From contig CAVPRR010000005.1 in NCBI GenBank assembly GCA_963707965.1, positions 62,001-126,000 of the forward strand: a stretch of DNA of 64,000 nucleotides, given 5' to 3'. A model generated the notes under the pieces. It was not told the DNA's origin and made no database searches. It saw only the letters and a program-made list of their open reading frames with translations. Within the stretch, counting starts at the first letter, position 1. Each line of letters begins with the position of its first letter. The position numbers and the translations under genes were made by a program. Shown one piece after another: positions 1-7,910 of the stretch. The stretch comes from VRUE01 sp963707965 (GTDB lineage Bacteria; Actinomycetota; Thermoleophilia; Solirubrobacterales; 70-9).

Positions 1-2253
1 GCTGTCGGCAATCACGGTGTGGACCCGCTCGCCACCATCCGACCAGCTTCGCCAGTTGTAGTCGACACCTCCCAGCTGCGCGCTGGTTGGCGCCGAGAGC
101 ACGACGTGCGACCCGACGATCGCGAGCAGGTCGAACGGCGCCGGCTGCGAGAGCAGCCCGGCCGTGAGGGCCAGGCCGGGTGGGTTGGAGACGATTTCGA
201 GGTCAGCTGTTCGCGGGTGGATTTCGACGCTCCGCTTTGCGGCCTGGCCGCGCGAATCGACCGCGGTCAGGGTCAGTTCGATATGAGAGGGGTAGTCGTG
301 GTCGGGCGCGAGGAAGGCGCCGGAGGCGACCGTTGGGAACGCCTGAAGGGGATGGGCGTGGCAGGCCTGCGGGCAGTGGTAGAGGCGCGTGACCCAGTCG
401 AGGCTTGTCGGGGGCAGGTCTCCGTCCTCGGCGTCGTGGGCCGAGCCTTCGAAATCGACCGGCTCGCCAACGCTCCATTCGAAGGCGGGTGCGGGGCTGG
501 AGATCGTCGGTTCCGGAGGCGTGTCGCCGGGGTAGACCGTCACCCGAGCGACGCTGAACGCTTCGTCCGGATCGACAACGCGAACGGCAATGGTGTGGTT
601 TTCGCTGTCTTCGAATGTTTCGCTTGCCAGGCTTTCGGAGGCGGGGGCGTCTTCGTAGATGCCATCCCCGTTCAGGTCCCATTCGTATTCCAGCAAGTCT
701 CCGTCGGCGTCAGTCGAGCCGCTCGCGTCGAAGTGGGCTTCGAGCGGTTGCCCTGCTTCGCTATATCGCTTGTCGACTGTCAGGCGGGCCGTCGGCGGCT
801 GGTTGCCGGGGAAGTAGCGGATCCGATGAATCGCCCCCGGTTCGTATTCGTTGCCTTCGAATTCGGTGAAGAGGCTCGCGTAGTAGAGGCTGCCGTCTGG
901 GCCAACCTCGAGGTCGACCCCGGAGTAGGGATCCGAATGGGTCATGAAGGTGGTCACGGTCGAGGGGTCGGGACGCCCGTCGATGCCGGGGAACATCGAG
1001 AAGATGCAGCCCCGCACTGAGTCGGCGAAAAACATCGCGCCCCGATATGAGGGCGGGAAGGGACCTTCCCCGTAGAAGGCGAAGCCGGAGATCGCCGAGC
1101 CTTTGAAGTCGAGACAGGGGTCCCCCGGCGCCAGACCCTGGTGGTGGGCGTAGGAAAAGAAAGGCAGTGAGGCGGCGCTGGGGTCTGCATAGAGGCCTTC
1201 GCAGATCGCCGGTTCAGCGCTCTCGTAGTTGGGCTGGCGTTCTGGACCCTCGTAGCAGGGCCAGCCAGAGTTGTAGGCCTCGCCCGAGTCCGGGTTGAGG
1301 CGGTCGATTTCCTCAAAGGCATTCCAGCCCACGTTGCCGACATATAGCTCGTGGGTAACGAAATCGATCGCGATGCGGAACGGATTTCGAAAGCCGTAGG
1401 CGACGATCCGCCGCGCGTTTTCGTCCGGGCCGGCCAGCGGGTTGCCCGGCCACGCATCCCCTGTGTTGGGATCGACCCGGATGATCGTCCCGTCCAATCC
1501 GGTCGGGTCGCCGCCACCGCCGGTGCGGAGGTCCTGAGAGCGCAGGGCGCCCCCCTCTTCGAGCGGATCTCCGCAGGGGTTTTCGGGTTCGCCGAGCTGG
1601 CCAACGTCGGTGGCGCTGAAGCTGGCGCCGTCCCCGCCGCTGGCGTAGAGGGCCCCCTCGGGGCCAAACTGGAGGTCACCGATGGAGTGCGAGGAGAACT
1701 GCTGACACCAGTCTTCGACCAGCACCTTCTGCAGCGGTTCTTCGTCTTTCTCAACCGCCTTATCTCCTTCGGCGGTCAACCGCACCAGGCGACCGCTGAC
1801 CAGGCATGCGTCGGCGCCTTTGGGTTCGGGGCAGGGGTCGCCGCTCGTTTGCGGCGTGCCCCACCTGGGTGGGAGAGCGGGTTCGCCGAGGATGTGGTCG
1901 TAGGTGTAGAGGACGTAGACATAGGGGTTGGCAGGGAACTGGGGGTCGAGCGCAAGGCCGAGGATCCCCCGGTCCCCAGTGTCGTACACGTCGGTGCGCA
2001 GGTCCGCGAAGACTTCGCCGCTTGTGTCTTCCAGGTTGGCGTAGACCTTGATGATTCCCGACTTCTCGGCGACGAAGATGCGGCCGTCGGGCGAAAAGCG
2101 GAAGTTCGTCGGTTCTTTCAGGCCGCTCAACACCGGTTCATCCTGGAAGCCGCTTGGGAGGCTTGCGCCGTACGCCGGAGACACGATCGCCGCGCAGGAC
2201 AAGAGAAGGCCGAGCAGGCCGACAGCAACGAACGTTGAGCAGACCTGCCTCAA
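1..2253 (-). CDS. Secreted PQQ-type glucose/sorbosone dehydrogenase with PKD-like repeats (3' end beyond window)
   Basis: The reading frame is open for 751 codons from a TTG at 2253 to the left edge, so the C-terminus is missing. Residues 1-30 form a signal peptide (hydrophobic VAVGLLGLLLSCAAIV, likely cleavage after AYGA). Residues 35-480 show the six-bladed propeller signature of soluble sugar dehydrogenases: DGRIFVAEKSG, RGILGLALDPQF, GDLQFGPEGALY, RNPFRIAID followed by GNVGWNAFEEIDRL. Residues 480-565 look like a PKD domain (FDASGSTDADGD, YEWDLNGDG), followed by a second Ig-like segment. Such enzymes oxidise sugars outside the membrane using PQQ; the actual substrate is unknown. The TTG overlaps the clpS stop as TTGA, so the two genes are probably translationally coupled. 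Confidence 0.85.
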   Translation of the reverse strand, partial: MRQVCSTFVAVGLLGLLLSCAAIVSPAYGASLPSGFQDEPVLSGLKEPTNFRFSPDGRIFVAEKSGIIKVYANLEDTSGEVFADLRTDVYDTGDRGILGLALDPQFPANPYVYVLYTYDHILGEPALPPRWGTPQTSGDPCPEPKGADACLVSGRLVRLTAEGDKAVEKDEEPLQKVLVEDWCQQFSSHSIGDLQFGPEGALYASGGDGASFSATDVGQLGEPENPCGDPLEEGGALRSQDLRTGGGGDPTGLDGTIIRVDPNTGDAWPGNPLAGPDENARRIVAYGFRNPFRIAIDFVTHELYVGNVGWNAFEEIDRLNPDSGEAYNSGWPCYEGPERQPNYESAEPAICEGLYADPSAASLPFFSYAHHQGLAPGDPCLDFKGSAISGFAFYGEGPFPPSYRGAMFFADSVRGCIFSMFPGIDGRPDPSTVTTFMTHSDPYSGVDLEVGPDGSLYYASLFTEFEGNEYEPGAIHRIRYFPGNQPPTARLTVDKRYSEAGQPLEAHFDASGSTDADGDLLEYEWDLNGDGIYEDAPASESLASETFEDSENHTIAVRVVDPDEAFSVARVTVYPGDTPPEPTISSPAPAFEWSVGEPVDFEGSAHDAEDGDLPPTSLDWVTRLYHCPQACHAHPLQAFPTVASGAFLAPDHDYPSHIELTLTAVDSRGQAAKRSVEIHPRTADLEIVSNPPGLALTAGLLSQPAPFDLLAIVGSHVVLSAPTSAQLGGVDYNWRSWSDGGERVHTVIADS

Positions 2254-2540
2254 GCGCGCTCCAGCGGGGCCATCGTGAGGCCCGCCGAGTTGAGCTGTTC
2301 CCAGTAGTGCTCTGCGGGCTCGCGGGGACCGGACCAGACAATTGCCTGGCCCGTGCTGTGGATGCGCTCGGCGATCTGGTGCCCCTGGCTGACGCTGACC
2401 CCCGGTAGAACGCTGGCCAGCGTCTCGGCCACATGGTCGAACGTGTTGTGGTTGTCGTTGCAGACGATCACCCGCCAGTCGCCACCGAAACCCGAGTCGG
2501 GCCCGGCCTGACGGGGCTTCTCAATCGTCGTCGTCGACAT
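2250..2540 (-). CDS. clpS: ATP-dependent Clp protease adaptor ClpS
   Basis: A 96-residue protein in the ClpS size range. The conserved core is visible: WRVIVCNDNHNTFDHV (the substrate-pocket loop with the N-D-N/H region), then a helix VAETLASVLPGVS, then GHQIAERIHSTGQAIVWSGPREPAEHYWEQL. ClpS delivers N-degron substrates to the ClpAP/ClpCP ATPase in the cytoplasm. I chose the ATG at 2540 (MSTTTIEKP) because the upstream in-frame extension is arginine- and serine-rich and unlike the family. The stop overlaps the TTG start of the sugar dehydrogenase downstream on the same strand, which is an unusual partner for clpS. Confidence 0.93.
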   Translation of the reverse strand: MSTTTIEKPRQAGPDSGFGGDWRVIVCNDNHNTFDHVAETLASVLPGVSVSQGHQIAERIHSTGQAIVWSGPREPAEHYWEQLNSAGLTMAPLERA

Positions 2541-2622
2541 CGCGCGCATTATGCGAAACGGTGCAGCCGGCAACAGGCGCGGCGGAGTCGACGGGGCACG
2601 CACGAGGCGTTCAGAACCGCGC

Positions 2623-3324
2623 CTATTCGAACGGGTTGGGGACGCGAACGACAACGTTGTCGACGCTTGCGACGAGATCCTTGCCGTTCGTCAGCGCACC
2701 GACCGAGAATCCGGACGCCCGGCCCTGCAATTCGCCGGCGGCGTCGTCGGTGACGTCGGCGACCCGTTCCCTGGCGACAAACGCGATGATGCGGCAGCTG
2801 CCCTTTTCGGGGCCTTCGGTGATGTTGAAGGCGCGCAGCCGCAGGGCGTTGGCCCGGTTGATCCCACCCACGCCCTTCACGTTCCTCTCGATGTGCAGGT
2901 ACCTGATGCTCCCATCGCTGAGGACCTTGCGCAGTTGGGCCTTGCGCTGGAGGGGAAACACGACGAGCTGGTAGCGCGCGCCGGCGCCCCCAACCCGCAG
3001 CGTCACCGCCAGGAACGCCTTGTTGCGGATCGGTTTCGGCGTGCCGCTCAACAGTCGCTCCACCGCAGCAATCTCCAGGTCCCGACCGACCACCGGTGTC
3101 CGGTACACGCACTCCTTGGTGCGCTCCCCGATCACGATCCGGAAGGCGTGGCTGGACCCACCGCGCCGGCAGCGTTCGCCGGAGAGCTTCGCGATCTGCG
3201 CGCGCTGCGCTTCCGACTCCATGTTGCTGCGGTAGATGCCGATCAGGCTCGCCCCCGCGCCGCTGGTGAGCAGCAGCGCCATCGCGGCCGCCGGCAGAAT
3301 CGTCGATCTGAATCGAATTCTCAT
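2623..3324 (-). CDS. Membrane-anchored protein of unknown function
   Basis: A 233-residue protein that I do not recognise. From the ATG at 3324 it begins MRIRFRST, followed by a single hydrophobic segment (about residues 6-26, ILPAAAMALLLTSGAGA), which reads as a signal anchor or signal peptide. The remainder is basic and mixed alpha/beta with no cysteine motif or catalytic signature that I can name, and should lie outside the membrane. An upstream in-frame start exists at 3411, but the extension lacks coding character and would displace the signal. It is transcribed away from meaA. The 95 bp between the two starts would carry divergent promoters. Confidence 0.6.
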   Translation of the reverse strand: MRIRFRSTILPAAAMALLLTSGAGASLIGIYRSNMESEAQRAQIAKLSGERCRRGGSSHAFRIVIGERTKECVYRTPVVGRDLEIAAVERLLSGTPKPIRNKAFLAVTLRVGGAGARYQLVVFPLQRKAQLRKVLSDGSIRYLHIERNVKGVGGINRANALRLRAFNITEGPEKGSCRIIAFVARERVADVTDDAAGELQGRASGFSVGALTNGKDLVASVDNVVVRVPNPFE

Positions 3325-3419
3325 CGCCCGGAGCCTAAACACGACATCCGGCGAAAGGTGCGCGCTCAACGTGATGAATGTGGACTTTCCTAGCTCCAAG
3401 CCAAATATCATCTGAGGCG

Positions 3420-5414
3420 ATGCCCGATTCTCACCTGCCCGAGCGGGACCGTCCCTGGGTGATGCGCACCTATGCGGGCCACTCCGACGCCCGCCGTTCC
3501 AACGAGCTTTACCGGCGTAATTTGGAAAAGGGCCAAACCGGTCTCTCGATCGCCTTCGACCTGCCGACCCAGACCGGCTATGACCCCGACAGCGTTCTCG
3601 CCCGTGGCGAGGTGGGCAAGGTCGGTGTTTCGATCACCCACAAGGGCGACATGCATGCGCTGCTCGATGGCATTCCGCTCGACGAGATGAACACCTCGAT
3701 GACGATCAACGCCACCGCGGCCTGGCTGCTCGGCCTCTACGTGACGGTCGCCGAGGAGAACGGAGTCGAACGCGTCAAGCTCACTGGCACCACCCAGAAC
3801 GACATCATCAAGGAGTACCTCTCGCGCGGCACGTATGCCTTCCCGCCCGAGCCCTCGATGCGGCTGATCGCCGACATGGTCGCCTTCACGGTCAACGAGG
3901 TGCCGAGCTGGAATCCGACCAACATCTGCAGCTATCACCTGCAGGAGGCCGGCGCGACCCCGGTGCAGGAGATCGCCTACGCGCTCTCGACCGGGATCGC
4001 CGTCCTCGACGAGGTCAGGGCACGCGGCCAGGTCGCCGAGGCCCAGTTCCCGCGGGTCTTCGGCCGCATCTCCTTCTTCGTCAACGCCGGCATTCGCTTC
4101 GTCGAGGAGATCGCCAAGCTGCGCGCGATGGGCCGGCTCTGGAACGAGATCGGCCGCCGGCGCTACGGCGTCACCGACGAGAAGATGCTGCGCTTCCGCT
4201 ACGGCGTCCAGGTCAACTCGCTCGGCCTCACCGAGGCCCAGCCGGAGAACAACATCCAGCGGATCGTCCTGGAGGTGCTGGCGGTGACGCTGAGCCGCGA
4301 CGCCCGCGCGCGCGCCATCCAGCTCCCGGCCTGGAACGAGGCGATGGGCCTGCCGCGCCCCTGGGACCAGCAGTGGAGCCTGCGAATCCAGCAGGTGCTG
4401 GCCAACGAGACCGACCTGCTCGAGTACCCGGACCTCTTCGAGGGCTCGAAGGTGATGGAGGGGCTGGTCGAGGAGCTGGTCGAGGGCGCCCGCGCAGAGA
4501 TGGCAGTCGTCGAGGAGCACGGCGGCGCCGTGGCGGCCGTCCCGTACATGAAGGCCCGCCTTGTCGAGTCCCACCGGGAGCGGGTGGCGCGCATCGAGAG
4601 CGGCGAGCAGAAGGTGGTCGGCCAGAACTGTTTCACCGAGACCGAGGACTCACCGCTGACCGCCGGCGCCGACGGCGGCATCCTCACCCCCGACCCGGAG
4701 GTGGAGCGCGAGCGGGTCGAGGCGCTGGAGCGCTGGAAGGCGGAGCGCGACGAGGGCGCTGTGCGCGAGGCACTCGAGGAGCTTGCGCGGGTCGCCTGCG
4801 ACGAGAGCGTGAACGTGATGCCGGCGACGATCGCGGCGGCGAAGGCCGGCGCCACGACGGGCGAGTGGGCGGGGGTGCTGCGCGAGACCTTTGGCGCCTA
4901 CCGCGCCCCCACCGGCGTCGAGGGAGCAGCGCCCCCCGCCCATCCCGAGCAGCTCGCCGAGGTCCGACGCCGGGTCGACGAGGTCTCCGAACGCATCGGC
5001 CACCGGATCAAGATCCTCGTCGGCAAGCCCGGCCTGGACGGGCACTCGAACGGCTCCGAGCAGGTCGCCCTGCGCGCCCGCGACGCCGGCATGGAGGTGA
5101 TCTACCAGGGGATCCGCCTCACGCCCGAGGAGATCGCGGAGTCGGCGCTGCAGGAGGACGTCGACGTGGTCGGCCTCTCGATCCTCTCCGGCTCGCATCT
5201 CGAGCTGGTCCCCGAGGTGGTGAGGCGCCTGCGCGATGAGGGGATCGACGTCCCCGTCGTCGTCGGCGGGATCATCCCCACCGCCGACGCGAAGCGGTTG
5301 CGCGAGGCGGGCGTCGACGGCGTCTACACCCCAAAGGACTTCGACATCAACCGGATCATGGCCGAGATCGTCGAGCTCGTCGCCCAGCGAGCCGCGGCCG
5401 GCGCCGCAACCTGA
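3420..5414 (+). CDS. meaA: Ethylmalonyl-CoA mutase / MeaA-type coenzyme B12-dependent acyl-CoA mutase
   Basis: A 664-residue single-chain mutase. The N-terminal half is the substrate-binding TIM barrel (RPWVMRTYAGHSDARRSNEL, GLSIAFDLPTQTGYD, MNTSMTINATAAWLL). The C-terminal 140 residues are the cobalamin domain with the DxHxxG motif (D540-G-H542-S-N-G545), where His542 would be the lower cobalt ligand. The start of the protein and the barrel motifs resemble Streptomyces MeaA rather than canonical methylmalonyl-CoA mutase large subunits. MeaA-type enzymes convert (2R)-ethylmalonyl-CoA to (2S)-methylsuccinyl-CoA in the ethylmalonyl-CoA pathway. ATG 3420 follows GAGGCG. Neighbouring mch-, mcd- and mcl-like genes support the pathway assignment. 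Methylmalonyl-CoA mutase activity is the main alternative. Confidence 0.85.
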   Translation: MPDSHLPERDRPWVMRTYAGHSDARRSNELYRRNLEKGQTGLSIAFDLPTQTGYDPDSVLARGEVGKVGVSITHKGDMHALLDGIPLDEMNTSMTINATAAWLLGLYVTVAEENGVERVKLTGTTQNDIIKEYLSRGTYAFPPEPSMRLIADMVAFTVNEVPSWNPTNICSYHLQEAGATPVQEIAYALSTGIAVLDEVRARGQVAEAQFPRVFGRISFFVNAGIRFVEEIAKLRAMGRLWNEIGRRRYGVTDEKMLRFRYGVQVNSLGLTEAQPENNIQRIVLEVLAVTLSRDARARAIQLPAWNEAMGLPRPWDQQWSLRIQQVLANETDLLEYPDLFEGSKVMEGLVEELVEGARAEMAVVEEHGGAVAAVPYMKARLVESHRERVARIESGEQKVVGQNCFTETEDSPLTAGADGGILTPDPEVERERVEALERWKAERDEGAVREALEELARVACDESVNVMPATIAAAKAGATTGEWAGVLRETFGAYRAPTGVEGAAPPAHPEQLAEVRRRVDEVSERIGHRIKILVGKPGLDGHSNGSEQVALRARDAGMEVIYQGIRLTPEEIAESALQEDVDVVGLSILSGSHLELVPEVVRRLRDEGIDVPVVVGGIIPTADAKRLREAGVDGVYTPKDFDINRIMAEIVELVAQRAAAGAAT

Positions 5415-5460
5415 GCGCCCCCACCCTGCGTCGGGGCCGCGTCCGCGCCACAATAGGCTC

Positions 5461-6027
5461 ATGAGCGAGCTGAATGGGGACCGCTCGGCCTGGCTGCGCT
5501 GCTACCGCTGCTGGTCCCAGAACCTCGAGATCCAGATCCACTACGACGCGATCCGCCGCGTCGACCCCGAAACCGGCGTTCCGGCTGAGGGCGTCGACGA
5601 GCTGCAGGAGTCGGTCGTGCAGTGCCTCAACTGCATGCACGACCAGCCCCACCTGACCTTTCAGAACGACCAGGTGATCCCGGTCGAGGACCGCTGGGAG
5701 CGCCTGGTCGCCGGAACGCCCTGGGTTGCCTCCTGCACGGTCACCGTCGACCAGGACCGGGTGGAGAGCTGCGCGGGCCCCGAGGCAGCCGAGCTCCTCA
5801 CCTACGGTGCCTTCGGCGAGGCCGGCGTGCGGGAGTTCTTCACCCACGTCCGCTTCCACAAGCACAACGAGGAGCGGATCGTCGTCCACCTGCTCGTCGA
5901 GCTCTACGCACGCTCGGCCGAAGAGGCGACCGACGTCCTCGAAGGCGCCGCTCACGGCCCGCTCGAGATCACCTCGCTGGCGGAGGAGTCACGCCCCCCC
6001 GCCCATGCCTCCGACGAGGCGCACTGA
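5461..6027 (+). CDS. Conserved hypothetical protein with paired CxxC motifs
   Basis: A 188-residue protein 46 bp downstream of meaA in the same direction, so probably co-transcribed. The first 60 residues carry two CxxC pairs (C14-Y-R-C17 and C55-L-N-C58) separated by about 37 residues, which looks like a zinc-ribbon or rubredoxin-like knuckle. The remaining residues are acidic and well mixed (EDRWERLVAGTPWVAS, FFTHVRFHKHNEERIVVHLL), without a catalytic motif that I recognise. Its function is not known. Position next to meaA suggests a link to the mutase, for example as a metal or cofactor accessory protein, but that is only inference from context. Confidence 0.7.
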   Translation: MSELNGDRSAWLRCYRCWSQNLEIQIHYDAIRRVDPETGVPAEGVDELQESVVQCLNCMHDQPHLTFQNDQVIPVEDRWERLVAGTPWVASCTVTVDQDRVESCAGPEAAELLTYGAFGEAGVREFFTHVRFHKHNEERIVVHLLVELYARSAEEATDVLEGAAHGPLEITSLAEESRPPAHASDEAH

Positions 6028-6060
6028 GCGCCGGCAAGCCACACCCCCAGGCCGCCCATC

Positions 6061-6105
6061 CCCGAAACACCGTTTCCACGTAATGCATGGCAACGGTGTT
6101 CCGGG
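6061..6105. repeat. 45-bp palindromic element, copy 1 (inverted relative to 7095-7139)
   Basis: The left arm begins CCCGAAACACCGTTTCC and the right arm ends AACGGTGTTCCGGG. The 20-nt arms match at 17 positions around a 5-nt loop, TAATG. The reverse complement of the second copy matches this one at 40 of 45 positions, so the two copies lie in opposite orientation on either side of the AbiEi-DUF559 gene. This copy is 89 bp beyond that gene's stop codon. Confidence 0.85.
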
Positions 6106-6117
6106 CAGACGCATAGC

Positions 6118-6174
6118 GAGCGCTCAGCACCGAACCGAGCGCTCAGCACCAAACCGGGCGCTCAGCACCAAACC
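6118..6174. repeat. Three tandem copies of a 19-bp unit
   Basis: The unit GAGCGCTCAGCACCRAACC is repeated head to tail at 6118-6136, 6137-6155 and 6156-6174 with one or two substitutions per copy, followed by a partial fourth copy (GGGCGAG). It lies between palindrome copy 1 and the 3' end of the AbiEi-DUF559 gene. There are no spacers, so it is not a CRISPR array. Confidence 0.85.
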
Positions 6175-6193
6175 GGGCGAGGGTATGCGGCAT

Positions 6194-7117
6194 TCAGGCA
6201 CCAAGGGAGCGACGCACGTTGCCTAGGAACAGGTCGGGGTTCCGGTGAAGCATCGCGTAGGTGGTGCGGTGGACCTCGTAGCCGGCGGCGGTCAACGCAA
6301 CGGTGCGCTCATGGTCGTTCTCGAATGCCAAGTGATCGGCGTGGTAGGTGTAGCTGTCCGTTTCGACGACCACCCGCTGTGCCGGCCAAAAGAAATCGAC
6401 CAGATATCCCTCCAGGAGGACGTTCACCTCCGGCAGCGGCAAACCTCCGTCCCGGCATAGGGCCAGGAAGTCGACCTCCAGTGGCGACTTCGTGTCCGCT
6501 GCGCGCGGATCGACGCAATCTGCAACCCGACCCAATCGCGCGGCGCCCGGCCGCCCCTTGTTCTCGCTCAGCACCCGGTCGAGCTCTGCCCACCGCAGCC
6601 GCCGGCTCCGATCGGCGGCAACCAGCGCGTGCTCGAGTGGACGCGCATCCAGGCGCCCTGCCATGTCGAACAGGGTCCGCGCGAGTGAAGTGACAGGGAT
6701 CCCCGACTCGGTCGTGATGTCAGAGGGCGACAGGGAGTGACTGTGATGCACCCAAATGCAGGGGCCCTTGCGCCCTCCTGAGGAGCGGGTCACCTCAACC
6801 GGGCCGCGTGACCGGCGCAGTCCCCAGAGATGTGCAGCGCTGCCATGGGAAAGCACTGCACCAGCGCCGGAGGCAAGGACGGCTGCCATCCACTCGCCCC
6901 TCTGCCCGATCCGGCACCGGCCAAGCGCAAAGACACCACGATGCACGGAAACCAGCCGACCGCTCCGAACGCGATCCTGAATCAACCCCTTTCCCAAACC
7001 CATCGCAAGCAGCTGTCGCCGTGCGACCACGCCGTGCTGTCGCTCTGCCAGCTCGCGAATCAAGCGGGTCGCTTCGTCGCTGGCCTTTCGCGTGCCCGCA
7101 ACATCGTTTCCATGCAT
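6194..7117 (-). CDS. AbiEi-type winged-helix / DUF559 (Vsr-like nuclease fold) protein
   Basis: About 307 residues from ATG 7117. The N-terminus has the AbiEi antitoxin-type winged helix (LAERQHGVVARRQLLAMGL, DRVRSGRLVSVHRGVFALG). The C-terminal 110 residues match the DUF559/Vsr-like restriction-nuclease fold: SPLEVDF, then GYLVDFFWP, VVVETDSYTYH and FENDHERTVALTAAGYEVHR, with the acidic D...ExD arrangement of PD-(D/E)xK enzymes. The family is usually annotated as an AbiEi antitoxin or DUF559 protein; no partner toxin is visible beside it. The start is uncertain: the frame extends up to a GTG at 7207, ATG 7117 falls in the loop of the flanking palindrome, and TTG 7063 would be closest to the conserved domain. 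Inverted palindromes bracket the gene, which suggests mobility. Confidence 0.75.
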   Translation of the reverse strand: MHGNDVAGTRKASDEATRLIRELAERQHGVVARRQLLAMGLGKGLIQDRVRSGRLVSVHRGVFALGRCRIGQRGEWMAAVLASGAGAVLSHGSAAHLWGLRRSRGPVEVTRSSGGRKGPCIWVHHSHSLSPSDITTESGIPVTSLARTLFDMAGRLDARPLEHALVAADRSRRLRWAELDRVLSENKGRPGAARLGRVADCVDPRAADTKSPLEVDFLALCRDGGLPLPEVNVLLEGYLVDFFWPAQRVVVETDSYTYHADHLAFENDHERTVALTAAGYEVHRTTYAMLHRNPDLFLGNVRRSLGA

Positions 7118-7139
7118 TACATGGAAACCGTGTTTCGGG
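7095..7139. repeat. 45-bp palindromic element, copy 2, overlapping the 5' end of the AbiEi-DUF559 frame
   Basis: The arms start CCCGCAACATCGTTTCC and end GAAACCGTGTTTCGGG, with 17 of 20 arm positions paired around the loop CATTA. Read on the minus strand it becomes a near copy of 6061-6105 (40/45 identical). The AbiEi-DUF559 reading frame passes straight through it, and the candidate ATG at 7117 is formed by the loop. Confidence 0.85.
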
Positions 7140-7282
7140 GGGGTCTCAAGGCGGCTGATTGCCACTCGCTTGACGCTGCCGCACGGCGGCGCACGCGTGC
7201 TGCGCACAGCGAAAAGAATTCACCACGAAACCGGCACGGAAGTGCGCAGGGCTCTCAGACCCTGCGTCCGTGTGTGCGCGCG

Positions 7283-7305
7283 AACCCCGGCTACTCGCCG
7301 GGGTT
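7283..7305 (-). terminator. Perfect 9-bp hairpin across the stop codon of the MaoC gene
   Basis: Arms AACCCCGGC and GCCGGGGTT are exact complements around the 5-nt loop TACTC. The stop codon of the mch-like gene (7291-7293) sits at the arm/loop junction. No U-tract follows on the minus strand, so it may be a terminator of the U-less actinobacterial kind or an mRNA 3' stabiliser. Confidence 0.45.
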
Positions 7306-7809
7306 CTTGCGGGGCACCAGCACCAGCCGCTTGAACTCAGCGACGAGCACACCGTCCTGGTTGAGCACCCGGGTGTGGACCTTGACCACGCCGCGGTCCG
7401 GCTTCGACTTCGAGGGCTTCACGTCGAGCACCTCGGTCTCGCAGAACAGGGTGTCGCCGTGGAAGACGGGGTTGGGGTGGCTGAGCTCTTCGGTCGCGAG
7501 GTTGGCGATCGCCTTGCCGGAGACGTCGGAGACCGACATTCCGAGGGCAAGCGAGTAGACCAGCGGTCCGACGACGACGTTGCGCCCCTGCTGGGACTGC
7601 TTCGCGTAGACGTCGTTGAGGTGGAGCGGGTGATGGTTCATCGTGATCAGGCAGAAGAGGTGGTCGTCCGCCTCGGTCACGGTCTTGGCCGGCCAGTGCT
7701 TGTACACGGCGCCGACCTCGAACTCCTCGAGGTAGCGGCCGTAGGCGTGGGCGCCGGATGCCTCGCGCTCGGCCTGGTCGGTGGTCAGCTCGTATGTCTC
7801 GTCGCTCAT
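7291..7809 (-). CDS. mch: MaoC-family hydratase, probable mesaconyl-CoA hydratase of the EMC pathway
   Basis: A 172-residue single hot-dog protein. The motif region EADDHLFCLITMNHHPLHLN corresponds to the hydratase signature, and later segments (GRNVVVGPLVYSLALGMSVSDV, HPNPVFHGDTLFCETEVLDVKPSK) are typical of MaoC dehydratases. In the ethylmalonyl-CoA pathway such an enzyme hydrates mesaconyl-CoA to beta-methylmalyl-CoA. It is about half the length of the two-domain proteobacterial Mch, as I recall for the actinobacterial form, so it probably works as a dimer. It is the last gene of the minus-strand set mcd-SCP2-mch, 101 bp after the SCP2 gene. The substrate assignment rests mainly on the neighbouring meaA, mcd and mcl genes; another (R)-specific enoyl-CoA hydratase role is possible. 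Confidence 0.75.
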   Translation of the reverse strand: MSDETYELTTDQAEREASGAHAYGRYLEEFEVGAVYKHWPAKTVTEADDHLFCLITMNHHPLHLNDVYAKQSQQGRNVVVGPLVYSLALGMSVSDVSGKAIANLATEELSHPNPVFHGDTLFCETEVLDVKPSKSKPDRGVVKVHTRVLNQDGVLVAEFKRLVLVPRKNPGE

Positions 7810-7910
7810 CGGTGTCGGGATCTCCTCTGGTTTGACGGCGCGGATGCTATCCGCGTGGCAGCTTGCGGGGCGGCTGGGCCGCCGCGGAGCTTCGTCGCTG
7901 TACGAACCCG

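Noticed and set aside
6118..6174. CRISPR array
   Set aside because: The 19-bp units are contiguous with no spacers and no cas genes nearby.
6194..7207. Complete toxin-antitoxin pair with the AbiEi-type protein as antitoxin
   Set aside because: No AbiEii nucleotidyltransferase or other toxin gene adjoins it; the neighbours are EMC pathway genes on either side.
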